A stretch of DNA of 64,000 nucleotides from Aureimonas sp. ME7 (GCF_903970965.1 NZ_CAJCKW010000005.1:1-64000), one strand, 5' to 3'; positions 1 through 8,311 are shown, counted from the first letter of the stretch. Numbers and translations are program-made. The notes: generated by a model from the sequence alone, not told the origin.

Positions 1-90
<90 letters not shown>

Positions 91-126
91 CCGCCCAACG
101 ATCCCATACGGAATCGAAGGAGGAAA

Positions 127-521
127 CTGCCAGCCGGCCTGTAAGCCGGGTTCTGTGCCGCAGCCGAAACTGCGCGGCGACCATTCCTCTGGGACGCCGC
201 TCGCGCGGCGCCTCTAGCAACCTACCCGGACGACGGCCCCGGAGCGGGTGACGGTTGCCCGTCGTGTCGTCCCTATTCGGTCTTGCTCCCGGTGGGGTTT
301 ACCATGCCGCCGTCGTTGCCGAAGGCGCGGTGGGCTCTTACCCCACCCTTTCACCCTTACCGCGACGGGTCGCCCGGTCGCGGCGGTCTGCTCTCTGTGG
401 CACTATCCCTGGGGTCGCCCCCGCCGGGCGTTACCCGGCACCGTTTCTCCATGGAGCCCGGACTTTCCTCCCCCGGCGTCTTTCGACATGTACCGGAAGC
501 GGCCGCCCAGCCAGCTGGCGC
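127..521 (-). ncRNA. rnpB: RNase P RNA, bacterial class A
   Basis: Catalytic RNA of ribonuclease P, which cuts the 5' leader from pre-tRNAs. Read on the minus strand, the conserved P4/CRI core GAGGAAAGTCCGGGCTCC is at about 456-476. The conserved ACAGAACCCGGCTTAC segment near the 3' end is at about 141-157. A P1 helix can form between GCCAGCTGG (511-519) and CCGGCTGGC (129-137, one G-U pair), which fixes the ends to within a few bases. The length of about 390 nt is normal for alphaproteobacteria. It lies just downstream of the SLT transglycosylase gene on the same strand and has its own promoter candidate at 526-554. Exact ends are inferred from helix P1. Confidence 0.95.
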
Positions 522-525
522 CCCG

Positions 526-554
526 CGTGTCGCGCGCCGAGGCTAGCCTGTCAA
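526..554 (-). promoter_or_regulatory. Candidate rnpB promoter
   Basis: On the minus strand a consensus -35 TTGACA (554-549) is followed after 17 bases by GACACG (531-526), a weak -10. About six bases later comes the predicted first base of the RNase P RNA P1 helix. The spacing fits a sigma-70 type promoter; the -10 match is poor. Confidence 0.5.
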
Positions 555-567
555 GGCGCCCCATAGA

Positions 568-1110
568 TCAGAGCTGGGCGAGGATCGTGCGGACCTTCTG
601 GCAATAGCGCGCGGAGGTCGGGTTCATGCGCTTGGAATAGTGGCCGGCGTTGTATTTCAGGATCGTGCCGCACAGCGTGCCGTCGCCACGCCGCTCGGCA
701 CCCGCCAGATACTTCATGCCGTACTTGATGTTGACGGCCGGATTGTAGAGGGCGTTCGCGTCGCCATCGAAGCCCATGTCCCGGGCGGTCGCCGGCTTGA
801 TCTGCATCAGCCCGATCTCGCCGGCCCGTCCGGTCACGTCGATGCGGTAGTTGCTTTCCACCGACACGATGGCATGCGCCAGTTCGATCGGAACGTCGTT
901 GGCGCGCGCTTCGCGCTCGATGATGTCGGCGAAGGGGCGGGCGGCCAGGGTCGCTTCGGTGTCGTCGGTCTCGACTGCGTCGGTCTGCTTGGTGATGGCG
1001 GGCTCCGCGACGGGAGCGGTGGACGTGGAGGATGCGGTATCGGCTTGGGCACCGGAAATCTGGGCAAGCAGAAGCGTCGCGGCGCAAGCCGCGGCAGGCA
1101 GTCGATTCAT
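568..1110 (-). CDS. Lytic transglycosylase, SLT domain
   Basis: A 180-residue exported protein. Residues 1-23 form a signal peptide, followed by a Ser/Thr/Ala linker to about residue 55 and a single SLT (Slt70-type) domain. The catalytic Glu is probably E85 in SVESNYR, followed by the family motif GEIGLMQIKPATA (98-110) and a late KYNAG motif. These enzymes cleave the MurNAc-GlcNAc bond of peptidoglycan to 1,6-anhydro products in the periplasm. It is short, about the size of VirB1/pilus-type or housekeeping mini-transglycosylases. No secretion-system genes are nearby, so I favour a housekeeping or remodelling role. rnpB follows immediately, and its promoter lies just past the stop. Confidence 0.9.
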   Translation of the reverse strand: MNRLPAAACAATLLLAQISGAQADTASSTSTAPVAEPAITKQTDAVETDDTEATLAARPFADIIEREARANDVPIELAHAIVSVESNYRIDVTGRAGEIGLMQIKPATARDMGFDGDANALYNPAVNIKYGMKYLAGAERRGDGTLCGTILKYNAGHYSKRMNPTSARYCQKVRTILAQL

Positions 1111-1299
1111 CGTGGTTCCGTGGATTCTCGAGGCCCCCTGTCGAACGGACGGGCGCCCTACCCCTCATGAGCCGCCCGATACGCGGCGGCGATGACGGAG
1201 GAGCTTTTCCCGCACGAAACGACCCGCAATGTGGCCCTCCGTTCACGGAGTATTAACGAGTGAAACAATTCGGCAATACGGGGGAATCGAGGCTTGCGC

Positions 1300-2055
1300 C
1301 TAGCTTGCGGACGGCCGGGTGATCAGAAGCCGATGCAAGGTCGCGATAGACCCCATGTCCGCGACCCCGTCCAAACGGCTCGGCCGGAAATGACGCTGGA
1401 ACGCGAGGGTGTTCAAACGCGTTGCCTCATCGAAGGTTCCATCGATTTTTTGATCGTATCCGTAGGCTGCCAGAAGCCCCTGGTAGGCTTCGACCGGCTG
1501 CCCTCGATCCCCCAGCGTCAGAAATCGACCGCTGGGCGCTACGACGGGCTCCGTCCAATGGCCGACGCCAGCGAGGAAGAGTTGATCCCAAGGGAACAAT
1601 TCGCCGGGATCCTCCTTCCGATCGGGCGCGATATCCGAATGGCCCAAGATCGAATGGGGCGCGATCGACCACCGCGTGACGCAATCGCGACACAATTCGA
1701 TCACTGCCGAGACTTGGGCGGTTGGGAATGGCCGATATCCGAACTCGTGGCCGGGATTGACGATCTCGATGCCGATCGAGCGCGAATTGACGTCGCCTCG
1801 GCCCGCCCAAGACGAGACGCCCGCATGCCAGGCGCGTCGCGCCTCGGGCACGAGTTGGACGATGCGGCCGTCCTCCTCCACGACGTAATGCGCGGAAACC
1901 TCGCTGGCGGGATCGGTCAGGCGCTGGATCGCGGCCTCTCCGGTCTGCATTCCCGTGTAATGAAGGATCAGGAGTTCTGGCTTGGCTCCATCCCGCCGCT
2001 CGTTGTGCGAAGGCGACGGGACGATCTCGGAGACCAGCGCGCTGTCGGGCGTCAC
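1300..2055 (-). CDS. N-acetylmuramoyl-L-alanine amidase, AmpD/AmiD type
   Basis: A zinc amidase (Amidase_2) that cuts the amide bond between MurNAc and L-Ala of muropeptides. The likely zinc ligands are H32 (LILHYTG), H138 (GHSDIAPDRK) and D148; K146 is in the catalytic loop. Residues about 190-245 form a C-terminal peptidoglycan-binding repeat (a YDQKIDG segment), so it resembles AmiD more than cytosolic AmpD. I see no clear signal peptide from the chosen start. The start is GTG at 2055, overlapping the TGA of the upstream DnaJ-domain gene (GTGA), so the two are translationally coupled. Whether it acts in the cytoplasm (anhydromuropeptide recycling) or the periplasm is not settled by the sequence. 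Confidence 0.88.
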   Translation of the reverse strand: MTPDSALVSEIVPSPSHNERRDGAKPELLILHYTGMQTGEAAIQRLTDPASEVSAHYVVEEDGRIVQLVPEARRAWHAGVSSWAGRGDVNSRSIGIEIVNPGHEFGYRPFPTAQVSAVIELCRDCVTRWSIAPHSILGHSDIAPDRKEDPGELFPWDQLFLAGVGHWTEPVVAPSGRFLTLGDRGQPVEAYQGLLAAYGYDQKIDGTFDEATRLNTLAFQRHFRPSRLDGVADMGSIATLHRLLITRPSAS

Positions 2056-2771
2056 GTCACCGCCATCCGGCCGACGAGAGACCAGGCGGCGTTGATCGCC
2101 TTCATGCGCTCCGTCGCGATCGCCATGAACTCCTCCGGCACGCCGCGAGCCGCGAGACGATCGGGATGGTTCTCCTTGACGAGCTCGAGATAGCGTTTGC
2201 GGATCGCCTCCGGCGGATCGTCCGGATCCACGCCTAGAACGGCAAAGGCGCCGTCGACGCCGCCGCGAACATGCCTTGCCTTGACGCGCTCGAACTCGGC
2301 CTCCGTCAGGCCGAAGATTTCCGCGACGCGGCGCAGGAACTCCAGTTCCCGCTCATGGACGTAGTCGTCCGCCCCCGCGATATGGAAGAGACCGTCGAGG
2401 ACATCGCCGAGCAGCGCGCAATCTCCGCCCCCGCCCCCATCGCACAAACCGCGCATCTTGGCGGCGTAGATCTCGAAGCCCGCCGTATCCTGGCGGGCGA
2501 GGTCGTAGAGGCGGAAGACGTTGCGCACCTCGCTCGGCGGAATCTTGAAGATTTCCTGGAAGGCGCGGATCTCGTTCTGGCTCACCACGCCGTCGGCCTT
2601 GGCCATCTTGGCCGCGAGCGCGATCATCGCCACGGAGAAGGCGACGCGGCGACGCGTTTCGCGATCCCCCGCGAAGGCGGAGCGGACACGCTCGACGATC
2701 GCCTCGACCGCTTCGGCACCCGAAACGGAAAGGTCGCGCAAAAGCTGCGCCAGTGTGGAGAAGATGGACAT
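2052..2771 (-). CDS. TerB/DnaJ-domain protein (DjlA-like)
   Basis: A 239-residue protein with an N-terminal helical TerB-like domain (about 30-150; the stretch ALAAKMAKADGVVSQNEI is typical). A C-terminal J domain spans about 170-235 and keeps the HPD tripeptide (ENHPDRL) that stimulates DnaK. This is the DjlA layout without the N-terminal membrane anchor, so it is probably a cytosolic DnaK co-chaperone. The ATG at 2771 is chosen because homologues begin with a short amphipathic helix like MSIFSTLAQLL. The open frame extends further upstream as Arg/Pro-rich translation of the opposite strand of the lipoprotein gene. It is coupled by GTGA overlap to the amidase, an arrangement suggesting co-expression rather than shared chemistry. 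Confidence 0.9.
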   Translation of the reverse strand: MSIFSTLAQLLRDLSVSGAEAVEAIVERVRSAFAGDRETRRRVAFSVAMIALAAKMAKADGVVSQNEIRAFQEIFKIPPSEVRNVFRLYDLARQDTAGFEIYAAKMRGLCDGGGGGDCALLGDVLDGLFHIAGADDYVHERELEFLRRVAEIFGLTEAEFERVKARHVRGGVDGAFAVLGVDPDDPPEAIRKRYLELVKENHPDRLAARGVPEEFMAIATERMKAINAAWSLVGRMAVT

Positions 2772-2880
2772 GGCCGACGAACCCCTTCGCCCCGAAGCGA
2801 ATCCGCCGGGTTTTACCGCATCGCGTCGAAACGCATAAGAGGCGCGATCGAGCCGCGCCTTCCACACCCTTGGAATCGAG

Positions 2881-2910
2881 AGGGGCCCGCACCGATGGGT
2901 GCAGGCCCCT
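2881..2910. terminator. Hairpin between lipoprotein and djlA-like gene
   Basis: AGGGGCC...GCACC pairs with GGTGC...GGCCCCT around a GATG loop, giving an almost perfect 30-base stem-loop. It lies just after the stop of the minus-strand lipoprotein gene. There is no long T-run on either strand, so termination is inferred from the stem and its position only. Confidence 0.5.
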
Positions 2911-2940
2911 GCTTCGACCTTACGAAGGGTCGATCCAAGC

Positions 2941-3162
2941 TTACTGGGTAGTCGTCGTGCCGGTGGTGCCGGTCGTGCCCGTTGCCGGAGCCGGCGTCGT
3001 GGTGGTCGTCGTACCGGTGGCCGGGGCGGTGGTCGTCGCCGGAGCCGTGGTGGTGGTCGACGTACCGGCGGCCGGCGTCGTGGACGAGGAATTGCTGTTG
3101 TCGGAGCATGCGCCGAGCGCCAGCATCGAGAGGGCGCCAACGGCAATGGTCAAAGAACGCAT
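2941..3162 (-). CDS. Small Thr-rich lipoprotein
   Basis: A 73-residue protein. It has a signal peptide ending in a lipobox (LALGAC, with Cys at about residue 18), then a tail made almost only of Thr, Ala, Pro, Gly and Ser in imprecise repeats (TTTTAPATTTAPATG and similar). The ATG at 3162 is preceded by AGGAG with 7 bases spacing, which decides against the two ATG codons upstream. The product should be lipidated in the envelope with a disordered, possibly glycosylated tail. I recognise no domain, and function is unknown. The transcript is probably monocistronic, closed by the hairpin at 2881-2910. Confidence 0.75.
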   Translation of the reverse strand: MRSLTIAVGALSMLALGACSDNSNSSSTTPAAGTSTTTTAPATTTAPATGTTTTTTPAPATGTTGTTGTTTTQ

Positions 3163-3262
3163 GATCATTCTCCTGATATGGAACTGACCACACAACGACG
3201 CCAAGACCGGTTCGGTTCAATGCCTTCCGATCACGCATCGTGACAAAAGATTACGCAGGCGG

Positions 3263-3284
3263 GAATTCATTCGATCGTGAATTC
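3263..3284. promoter_or_regulatory. Palindrome between divergent envelope genes
   Basis: GAATTCA (3263-3269) and TGAATTC (3278-3284) form a perfect inverted repeat around an 8-base centre that is itself nearly symmetric (TTCGATCG). It lies midway between the divergent lipoprotein and GH25 genes and has operator geometry. No regulator is identified. Confidence 0.4.
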
Positions 3285-3366
3285 GAAGTCCGGTCAGCCC
3301 GAGGTAAGGCTCCCGCACGAGTTTGCGGGTTGATCCGCCGATGATGACGCCGACACGGGAAGCCGC

Positions 3367-4158
3367 ATGAATTCGACCCTCCGTTCGTTTTCGCGTGCGC
3401 CGTTGGCGGCGCGCCTCGTCGCCGTGGCCTGCGCGGCGCTTCTCCTTGCCGGTTGCCGCAGCGCTTCGCTCGATCCGAACGACCTCGGCCTCACCCCGCT
3501 CGGTGGATCGAAGCCGTTCCACTACCCCGTCCACGGGATCGACGTGTCCAAGTACCAGGGCAAGATCGACTGGGACTCGGCGCGTCTCGGCGGCGTCGCC
3601 TTCGCCTATATCAAGTCCACCGAAGGCGGGGACCGGGTCGATTCGGCCTTCCAGCGCAACTGGGACGGAGCGGGCGCAGCCGGAGTGCCGCGCGGCGCGT
3701 ACCACTTCTTCTACTGGTGCCGGCCGGGCATCGAGCAGGCCCGCTGGTTCATCCAGAACGTTCCGCGCGACCCCCTAGCCCTGCCCCCGGTTCTCGATGT
3801 GGAATGGACGCCGGACTCGCCCACCTGCACCCGCCGCCCGCCGCGCGACGAGATGGTGCGCGAGATGACCGCCTTCATGGACGCCCTCGAAAAGCACTAC
3901 GGCGTGCGCCCGATCATCTACGCTCCGATCGACATCCACCGCGATCGCCTCGTCGGCACCTTTCCCAAGCACCAGTTCTGGCTGCGCGGCGTGAAGGACC
4001 ATCCGAGCGAGAACTATCCGGGCCGCGACTGGCGCTTCTGGCAATGGACGGCGACCGGCACGGTGCCGGGCGTCGCCGGCGAGGTGGACCGCAACGCCTT
4101 TTCCGGCTCCAAGGCCGATTGGGACGCTTGGTTGAAAGCGCATCGCCCCGCCGCCTGA
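3367..4158 (+). CDS. Glycoside hydrolase family 25 lysozyme, lipoprotein
   Basis: A 263-residue exported muramidase-like protein. Residues 1-30 are a lipoprotein signal with a lipobox at LLLAGC (Cys about 30). The GH25 barrel runs from about residue 53 to the end. The family motif GIDVSKYQGKIDW carries the first catalytic Asp, and PPVLDVEW carries the D-x-E pair. GH25 enzymes hydrolyse the beta-1,4 bond between MurNAc and GlcNAc. The next gene on the same strand is an MltB-type transglycosylase 77 bases away, so the two may be co-transcribed. Lysozyme activity on the cell's own wall versus attack on other cells cannot be told from sequence. Confidence 0.92.
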   Translation: MNSTLRSFSRAPLAARLVAVACAALLLAGCRSASLDPNDLGLTPLGGSKPFHYPVHGIDVSKYQGKIDWDSARLGGVAFAYIKSTEGGDRVDSAFQRNWDGAGAAGVPRGAYHFFYWCRPGIEQARWFIQNVPRDPLALPPVLDVEWTPDSPTCTRRPPRDEMVREMTAFMDALEKHYGVRPIIYAPIDIHRDRLVGTFPKHQFWLRGVKDHPSENYPGRDWRFWQWTATGTVPGVAGEVDRNAFSGSKADWDAWLKAHRPAA

Positions 4159-4235
4159 CGGCGCTTCTTCAAACCGCCCGATTTGCCGTTTCTACGGCGC
4201 ACACGAACGATCGACCGAGGAGCCGTCCGCCCGCC

Positions 4236-5435
4236 ATGGCCGCAACCTTCAAACGCCTGATGCTCGCCTCCACGCTTCTCCTGGCCGGCGCCTCGGCCGC
4301 CGCGGCCCAAGGGGCGCAATGCGGAGGCAACTGGAACGGCTTCCTGGACGGCGTCCGCGACGAGGCCCGAGCCAAGGGGCTGTCGGACGCCGGCATCGAC
4401 CGGGCGCTCGCCAACGTGCGTCAGGACGAGAAGGTCCTGTCGCGCGATCGCGGGCAGGCCGTGTTCCAGCAGGAATGGAGCCGCTTCCAGGGCCGCATGG
4501 TCAACAAGGACCGGCTGGTGCGAGGCCTCGCCAACCTCAAGAAGTACGATGCGACCTTCCGCGCGGTGGAACGGGAGACCGGCGTGCCGGGCGCCGTGAT
4601 CACGTCCTTCTGGGGCCTGGAAACCGACTACGGTGCGGTGCTCGGCGACTTCGACACGCTGAGCGCGCTAGCGACGCTCGCCCACGACTGCCGGCGCCCG
4701 GAAATCTTCCGCCCCCACCTGATCTCGGCGATCGAGCTGGTGGATCGCGGCTATCTCCCCCCGGACCAGATGCGCGGCGCCTGGGCGGGCGAGCTCGGCC
4801 AGACGCAGATGCTGCCCGAAGACTACATTGCCTTCGGCACCGACCAGGACGGCAACGGGCAGATCAACCTTCTGACCGACGTGCCGGACGTCCTGATGAC
4901 GACCGGCAAGTTCATTCAGTCCATGGGATGGCAGCGCGGCCAGCCCTGGCTGGAGGCGATCCGCGTGCCGGCCGACTTCCCGTTCGACCGTGCCGCGCTC
5001 GTCAACAAGGAGCCGCGCCGCGCCTTCGCCGCGCTCGGCGTCACGAAGTCGGACGGCTCGCCGCTCGAACGGGACGACGTTCCCGCCTCCATCATCCTGC
5101 CGCAGGGCAAGGGCGGGCCGGCCTTCCTCGCCTTCCCGAACTTCGACATCTACCTCCAGTGGAACAATTCGCTGACCTACTCGCTGACCGCCGGCTATTT
5201 CGGCACGCGGCTGGCCGGCGGCCCGCCGGTGGACATGGGCAACCCGCAGCCCGGGCTCGACGGCGACCAGATGAAGGTCCTGCAGAACCGGCTGGTTTCG
5301 CTTGGCTACGACGTCGGCAAGGTGGACGGGATCCTCGGCGCCAACACGCGCGCGGCGGTGGCGAGCGAGCAGGCCAAGCGCGGCTTCGCTCCGGACGGCT
5401 GGCCGACCACGCAGTTCCTCGCCGCATTCAAATGA
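4236..5435 (+). CDS. Lytic murein transglycosylase, MltB family
   Basis: A 399-residue periplasmic enzyme. Signal peptide residues 1-25 end at AAAAQG. An SLT_2 (MltB-like) domain covers about 30-320, with the catalytic Glu probably in the FWGLETDYG motif and the GELGQTQMLPEDY signature downstream. A PG_binding_1 domain covers about 335-395 (LVSLGYDVGKVDGILG). The ATG at 4236 is chosen because it gives a clean signal peptide; the open frame upstream is the alternate frame of the GH25 gene. It makes 1,6-anhydromuropeptides like MltB but has no lipobox, so it should be soluble. It is followed by the stem-loop at 5441-5470. Confidence 0.93.
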   Translation: MAATFKRLMLASTLLLAGASAAAAQGAQCGGNWNGFLDGVRDEARAKGLSDAGIDRALANVRQDEKVLSRDRGQAVFQQEWSRFQGRMVNKDRLVRGLANLKKYDATFRAVERETGVPGAVITSFWGLETDYGAVLGDFDTLSALATLAHDCRRPEIFRPHLISAIELVDRGYLPPDQMRGAWAGELGQTQMLPEDYIAFGTDQDGNGQINLLTDVPDVLMTTGKFIQSMGWQRGQPWLEAIRVPADFPFDRAALVNKEPRRAFAALGVTKSDGSPLERDDVPASIILPQGKGGPAFLAFPNFDIYLQWNNSLTYSLTAGYFGTRLAGGPPVDMGNPQPGLDGDQMKVLQNRLVSLGYDVGKVDGILGANTRAAVASEQAKRGFAPDGWPTTQFLAAFK

Positions 5436-5440
5436 GCATT

Positions 5441-5470
5441 CCGGCAGGGTCGTTTCGACGAACCTGCCGG
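5441..5470 (+). terminator. Stem-loop after MltB-type gene
   Basis: CCGGCAGG (5441-5448) pairs with CCTGCCGG (5463-5470) around a loop that can extend the stem with GTCG/CGA. It begins six bases after the transglycosylase stop. No T-run follows, so it is a plausible but unproven terminator. Confidence 0.5.
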
Positions 5471-5550
5471 ACAAGGTTTCGGGTCTCGTCCGCCGCTGAT
5501 AACAGGGGGCGGGCGAAAACGAGCCGCCGACCTTCGAGACCCCGGACCTC

Positions 5551-6135
5551 ATGAACGACGCATCCCCCTTTCGCGACACGCCCCGACGCTACGGGCTCGT
5601 CAGCCGCGCGCTGCACTGGGCGGTCGCCTATCTCCTGCTTTGGCAGTTCCTGACTCTCGCCGGATGGAAGCTGATCGGCGACGGCGAGGTGATGCGCACC
5701 GTGTCCGAGTTCGGCCCCTATCACGGAACGGTCGGCGTCCTCGTGCTGGCGGCGTTCGTGCCGCGCGTGATCTGGCTCGTCGTCAACCGCCGCCGCCGGC
5801 CGAAACAAGCGCGCACGCCGCTCGGCATCCTCGCGACGGCCGGGCATCACACCCTTTATCTTCTGATGTTTCTGGTGCCGGCGCTGGCGCTCCTACGCGC
5901 CTATGGCAACGGCAAGGGCTACACCCTTTGGGGCTTCCAGCTCGTGCCCACCACGGGCGAACGGATCGAATGGCTGGTCGCGACCGTGAACTGGCTCCAT
6001 TCGCCGCTGGCCTGGGTCCTGGCCGCCATGATCGGCGGCCATATCCTCATGGCGCTCTTTCACCATACCGTGCGCCGCGACGACACGCTCCGCCGCATGG
6101 CGGGACCGATCCGAGCTGTCTCTCCGCAGGCCTGA
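5551..6135 (+). CDS. Cytochrome b561
   Basis: A 194-residue inner-membrane dihaem b-type cytochrome of the YodB/CybB family. Four hydrophobic segments lie at about 22-42, 58-78, 96-116 and 148-172. The usual haem-ligating histidines are visible: ALHW near residue 22, YHGTVG near 58, HH near 104, and the HI/HH group near 160-167. Family members pass electrons from quinol to periplasmic acceptors or superoxide. It starts with ATG at 5551 and ends 24 bases from the convergent glyQ stop. It appears to be a single gene. Confidence 0.92.
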   Translation: MNDASPFRDTPRRYGLVSRALHWAVAYLLLWQFLTLAGWKLIGDGEVMRTVSEFGPYHGTVGVLVLAAFVPRVIWLVVNRRRRPKQARTPLGILATAGHHTLYLLMFLVPALALLRAYGNGKGYTLWGFQLVPTTGERIEWLVATVNWLHSPLAWVLAAMIGGHILMALFHHTVRRDDTLRRMAGPIRAVSPQA

Positions 6136-6159
6136 CGCGTCTTCGGCCGGAGAGGCGGC

Positions 6160-7107
6160 TTAGGCCGCCTTCTGCCAGCCAGCGCCGCCGGCCTCCGTCA
6201 GCAGGAACGCCTCGCCACATGCCTTCGCCAGCGTTCGCACGCGAAGGATGTAGCTCTGCCGCTCGGTGACGGAGATGACGCCTCGCGCGTCCAGAAGGTT
6301 GAACGCGTGGCTCGCCTTGATCGCCTGATCGTAGGCCGGTAGCACGCAGCGATGCAGGGCCTCCCCGGCGGTCGGCGCGCCGGCGGCGAGGATCGCCGCG
6401 CATTCCTTTTCGGCGTCGTCGAAATGCTGGAGCAAGAGCTTGGTGTCGGCGATCTCGAAGTTGAAGCGCGAATATTCCCGCTCCGCCTGGAGGAAGACGT
6501 CGCCGTAGGTGACCTTCTCGTCGCCCTCGCGCCCGTTGAAGTTCAGATCGTAGACGTTGTCGACGTTCTGGACATACATCGCCAGCCGCTCGAGACCGTA
6601 GGTCAGCTCGCCCGCGACCGGCGCGCATTCGATGCCGCAGACCTGCTGGAAGTAAGTGAACTGCGAGACTTCCATCCCGTCGCACCAGCATTCCCAGCCA
6701 AGGCCCCAGGCGCCGAGCGTCGGTGATTCCCAGTCGTCCTCGACGAAACGGATGTCGTGCAGCGACATGTCGACGCCGATCGCCTTCAGGGAGCCGAGGT
6801 AGAGCTCTTGCAGGTTGGGCGGGTTCGGCTTCAGGATGACCTGATACTGGTAGTAGTGCTGCAGGCGGTTGGGGTTCTCGCCGTATCGCCCGTCCTTGGG
6901 CCGGCGCGACGGCTGGACATAGGCCGCGTTCCACGGCCGAGGCCCCAGCGCGCGCAGCGTCGTCGCGGGATGGAACGTGCCGGCGCCGACTTCCATGTCG
7001 TAGGGCTGAAGAACCACGCAGCCGTAGTCCGCCCAGTAGCGGTGAAGCGCCAGGATCAGCCCCTGGAACGAGCGTTCGGGCCGCATGTGGGGCTGGAGTT
7101 CGGACAT
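6160..7107 (-). CDS. glyQ: Glycine-tRNA ligase alpha subunit
   Basis: A 315-residue class II synthetase alpha chain of the bacterial alpha2beta2 glycyl-tRNA synthetase. It activates glycine with ATP; the beta subunit provides tRNA binding. The family signature is unmistakable: [22 protein letters not shown] near the N-terminus, [17 protein letters not shown], and [17 protein letters not shown]. Length is typical. Its beta partner glyS, usually directly downstream, is not here: the next gene downstream is the convergent cytochrome b561. The upstream minus-strand genes (small membrane protein, S49 peptidase) are in the order commonly seen in rhizobia. Confidence 0.98.
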   Translation of the reverse strand: MSELQPHMRPERSFQGLILALHRYWADYGCVVLQPYDMEVGAGTFHPATTLRALGPRPWNAAYVQPSRRPKDGRYGENPNRLQHYYQYQVILKPNPPNLQELYLGSLKAIGVDMSLHDIRFVEDDWESPTLGAWGLGWECWCDGMEVSQFTYFQQVCGIECAPVAGELTYGLERLAMYVQNVDNVYDLNFNGREGDEKVTYGDVFLQAEREYSRFNFEIADTKLLLQHFDDAEKECAAILAAGAPTAGEALHRCVLPAYDQAIKASHAFNLLDARGVISVTERQSYILRVRTLAKACGEAFLLTEAGGAGWQKAA

Positions 7108-7208
7108 CGCGATCGGACCTTCGGAAATGCGCGGCGTCGGGATCGCCGGTTCGAGCGCCCGCGAGTTGCCACGCCCGGTTCCCCGGGGTCAAGCCTTCGG
7201 CGGAAAGG

Positions 7209-7400
7209 TCAGTCCCGGCGCAGGCGATACACGCCGTCGAGATCGCGCTCCAGCGTGCCGTGCGCGCCGGTTCGCGTTTCCGCCTCGGCCCGCTTGTTGC
7301 GCGCCACGACGCGCGCCGTTTCGCGGCGCAACTGACGGAAGCCGAGATAGGCGGCGGCACTCACCATTCCGAAAAGCAGGATGGGCATCACATCGACCAT
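7209..7400 (-). CDS. Small single-pass membrane protein
   Basis: A 63-residue protein with one N-terminal membrane segment (MPILLFGMVSAAAYLGF) followed by a highly charged cytoplasmic tail rich in Arg, Glu and Ala ending in YRLRRD. The ATG at 7400 has GAGGTGA just upstream. Similar tiny proteins lie between the S49 peptidase and glyQ in many Hyphomicrobiales. I do not recognise a characterised family. Confidence 0.7.
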   Translation of the reverse strand: MVDVMPILLFGMVSAAAYLGFRQLRRETARVVARNKRAEAETRTGAHGTLERDLDGVYRLRRD

Positions 7401-7462
7401 GGTTCACCTCGTCGGCAGTATCGGAAGCGTTTCGGGCGAACGCAAGGCGAAAGACGAGGCGC

Positions 7463-8311
7463 TCAGAGCCCGAAGCGCGCCCACATCGCTCGTTCTTCGG
7501 CCACACCGAAGGCGGCCTCCACTCCGGCCCCGACGAGCGAAGCCGCCGCGCCACCCGGCCGGCGCGAGAACAGCCCTCGTTTTTCTCGAATGACGGCAAG
7601 CTTGGCCTTGTCGCCGTACTTCTCCCGGACGACCGAGCGCAGATCGCCCAGGCGATCCACCAGCCCGAGTTCCAGCCCCCGCGTGCCGGACCAGAACAGG
7701 CCGGTGAAGAGATCGGGATGGTCGGAGAGCTTAGGTCCGCGCCGTGCCTTCACGAGGTCGATGAAGGTCTGGTGAACGTCGAGCTGCAGCGCCTTCAGAT
7801 GCTCCACGTCCTCCGGCCGCTCCGGGCGGAAGGGGTCGAGGGTCGCCTTGTTCTGACCCGCCGTGTGGACGCGGCGCTCGACGCCCAGCTTCTTGATCAG
7901 ATCGACGAAGCCGAAGCCGCCGGACACGACGCCGATGGAGCCGACCACGGACGAAGGGTCGGCGACGATCTCGTCGCCCGCGCAGGCGATCATGTAGCCG
8001 CCGGATGCCGCGAGGTCTTCGCAGGCGACGATGACGTGTTTGTTCTTTTCCACCGCCAGGTCGCGGATCCGCTGGAACACGAGGCGCGACTGCACCGGCG
8101 AGCCGCCCGGCGAATTGACGAGGATCGCGACGGCCGGCGCCTTCTTCTGCGCAAAGGCCTTTTCGAGAAGAGGAGCCACCGACTGGAGAGAGATCGAGGA
8201 GCGAAGCGGCGAGCCGCCCGACATGATCACTCCGTTCATCCGAACGACGGGAATGACGATGTCCTTCGAGCGGAAGCGCTGGGGCACGAGCTTGGCGAGC
8301 GGATTGGGCAA
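7463..8311 (-). CDS. S49 family serine peptidase (SohB/SppA type)
   Basis: A 282-residue signal-peptide-peptidase-like protein. The catalytic Ser is in DLAASGGYMIACAGD; the general-base Lys is expected further on in the VHTAGQNKA segment. The single-domain length matches SohB or archaeal-type SppA rather than the double-length E. coli SppA. I chose the TTG at 8311, which gives PNPLAKLVPQRFRSK and a typical SD-like AAGG upstream; no ATG is in frame between 8311 and a far upstream codon that would run through the neighbouring gene. Such enzymes degrade leftover signal peptides or membrane fragments. The gene sits in the block methyltransferase - peptidase - small protein - glyQ. Confidence 0.88.
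   Translation of the reverse strand: MPNPLAKLVPQRFRSKDIVIPVVRMNGVIMSGGSPLRSSISLQSVAPLLEKAFAQKKAPAVAILVNSPGGSPVQSRLVFQRIRDLAVEKNKHVIVACEDLAASGGYMIACAGDEIVADPSSVVGSIGVVSGGFGFVDLIKKLGVERRVHTAGQNKATLDPFRPERPEDVEHLKALQLDVHQTFIDLVKARRGPKLSDHPDLFTGLFWSGTRGLELGLVDRLGDLRSVVREKYGDKAKLAVIREKRGLFSRRPGGAAASLVGAGVEAAFGVAEERAMWARFGL

Noticed and set aside
2899-3243. Arg/Gly-rich plus-strand frame opposite the lipoprotein gene
   Set aside because: Its repeats are the complement of the Thr/Pro/Ala codons of the lipoprotein tail.
3453-4235. N-terminal part of a 660-codon frame that continues into the MltB-type gene
   Set aside because: It is the alternate frame of the GH25 gene; the real transglycosylase starts at 4236 with a signal peptide.
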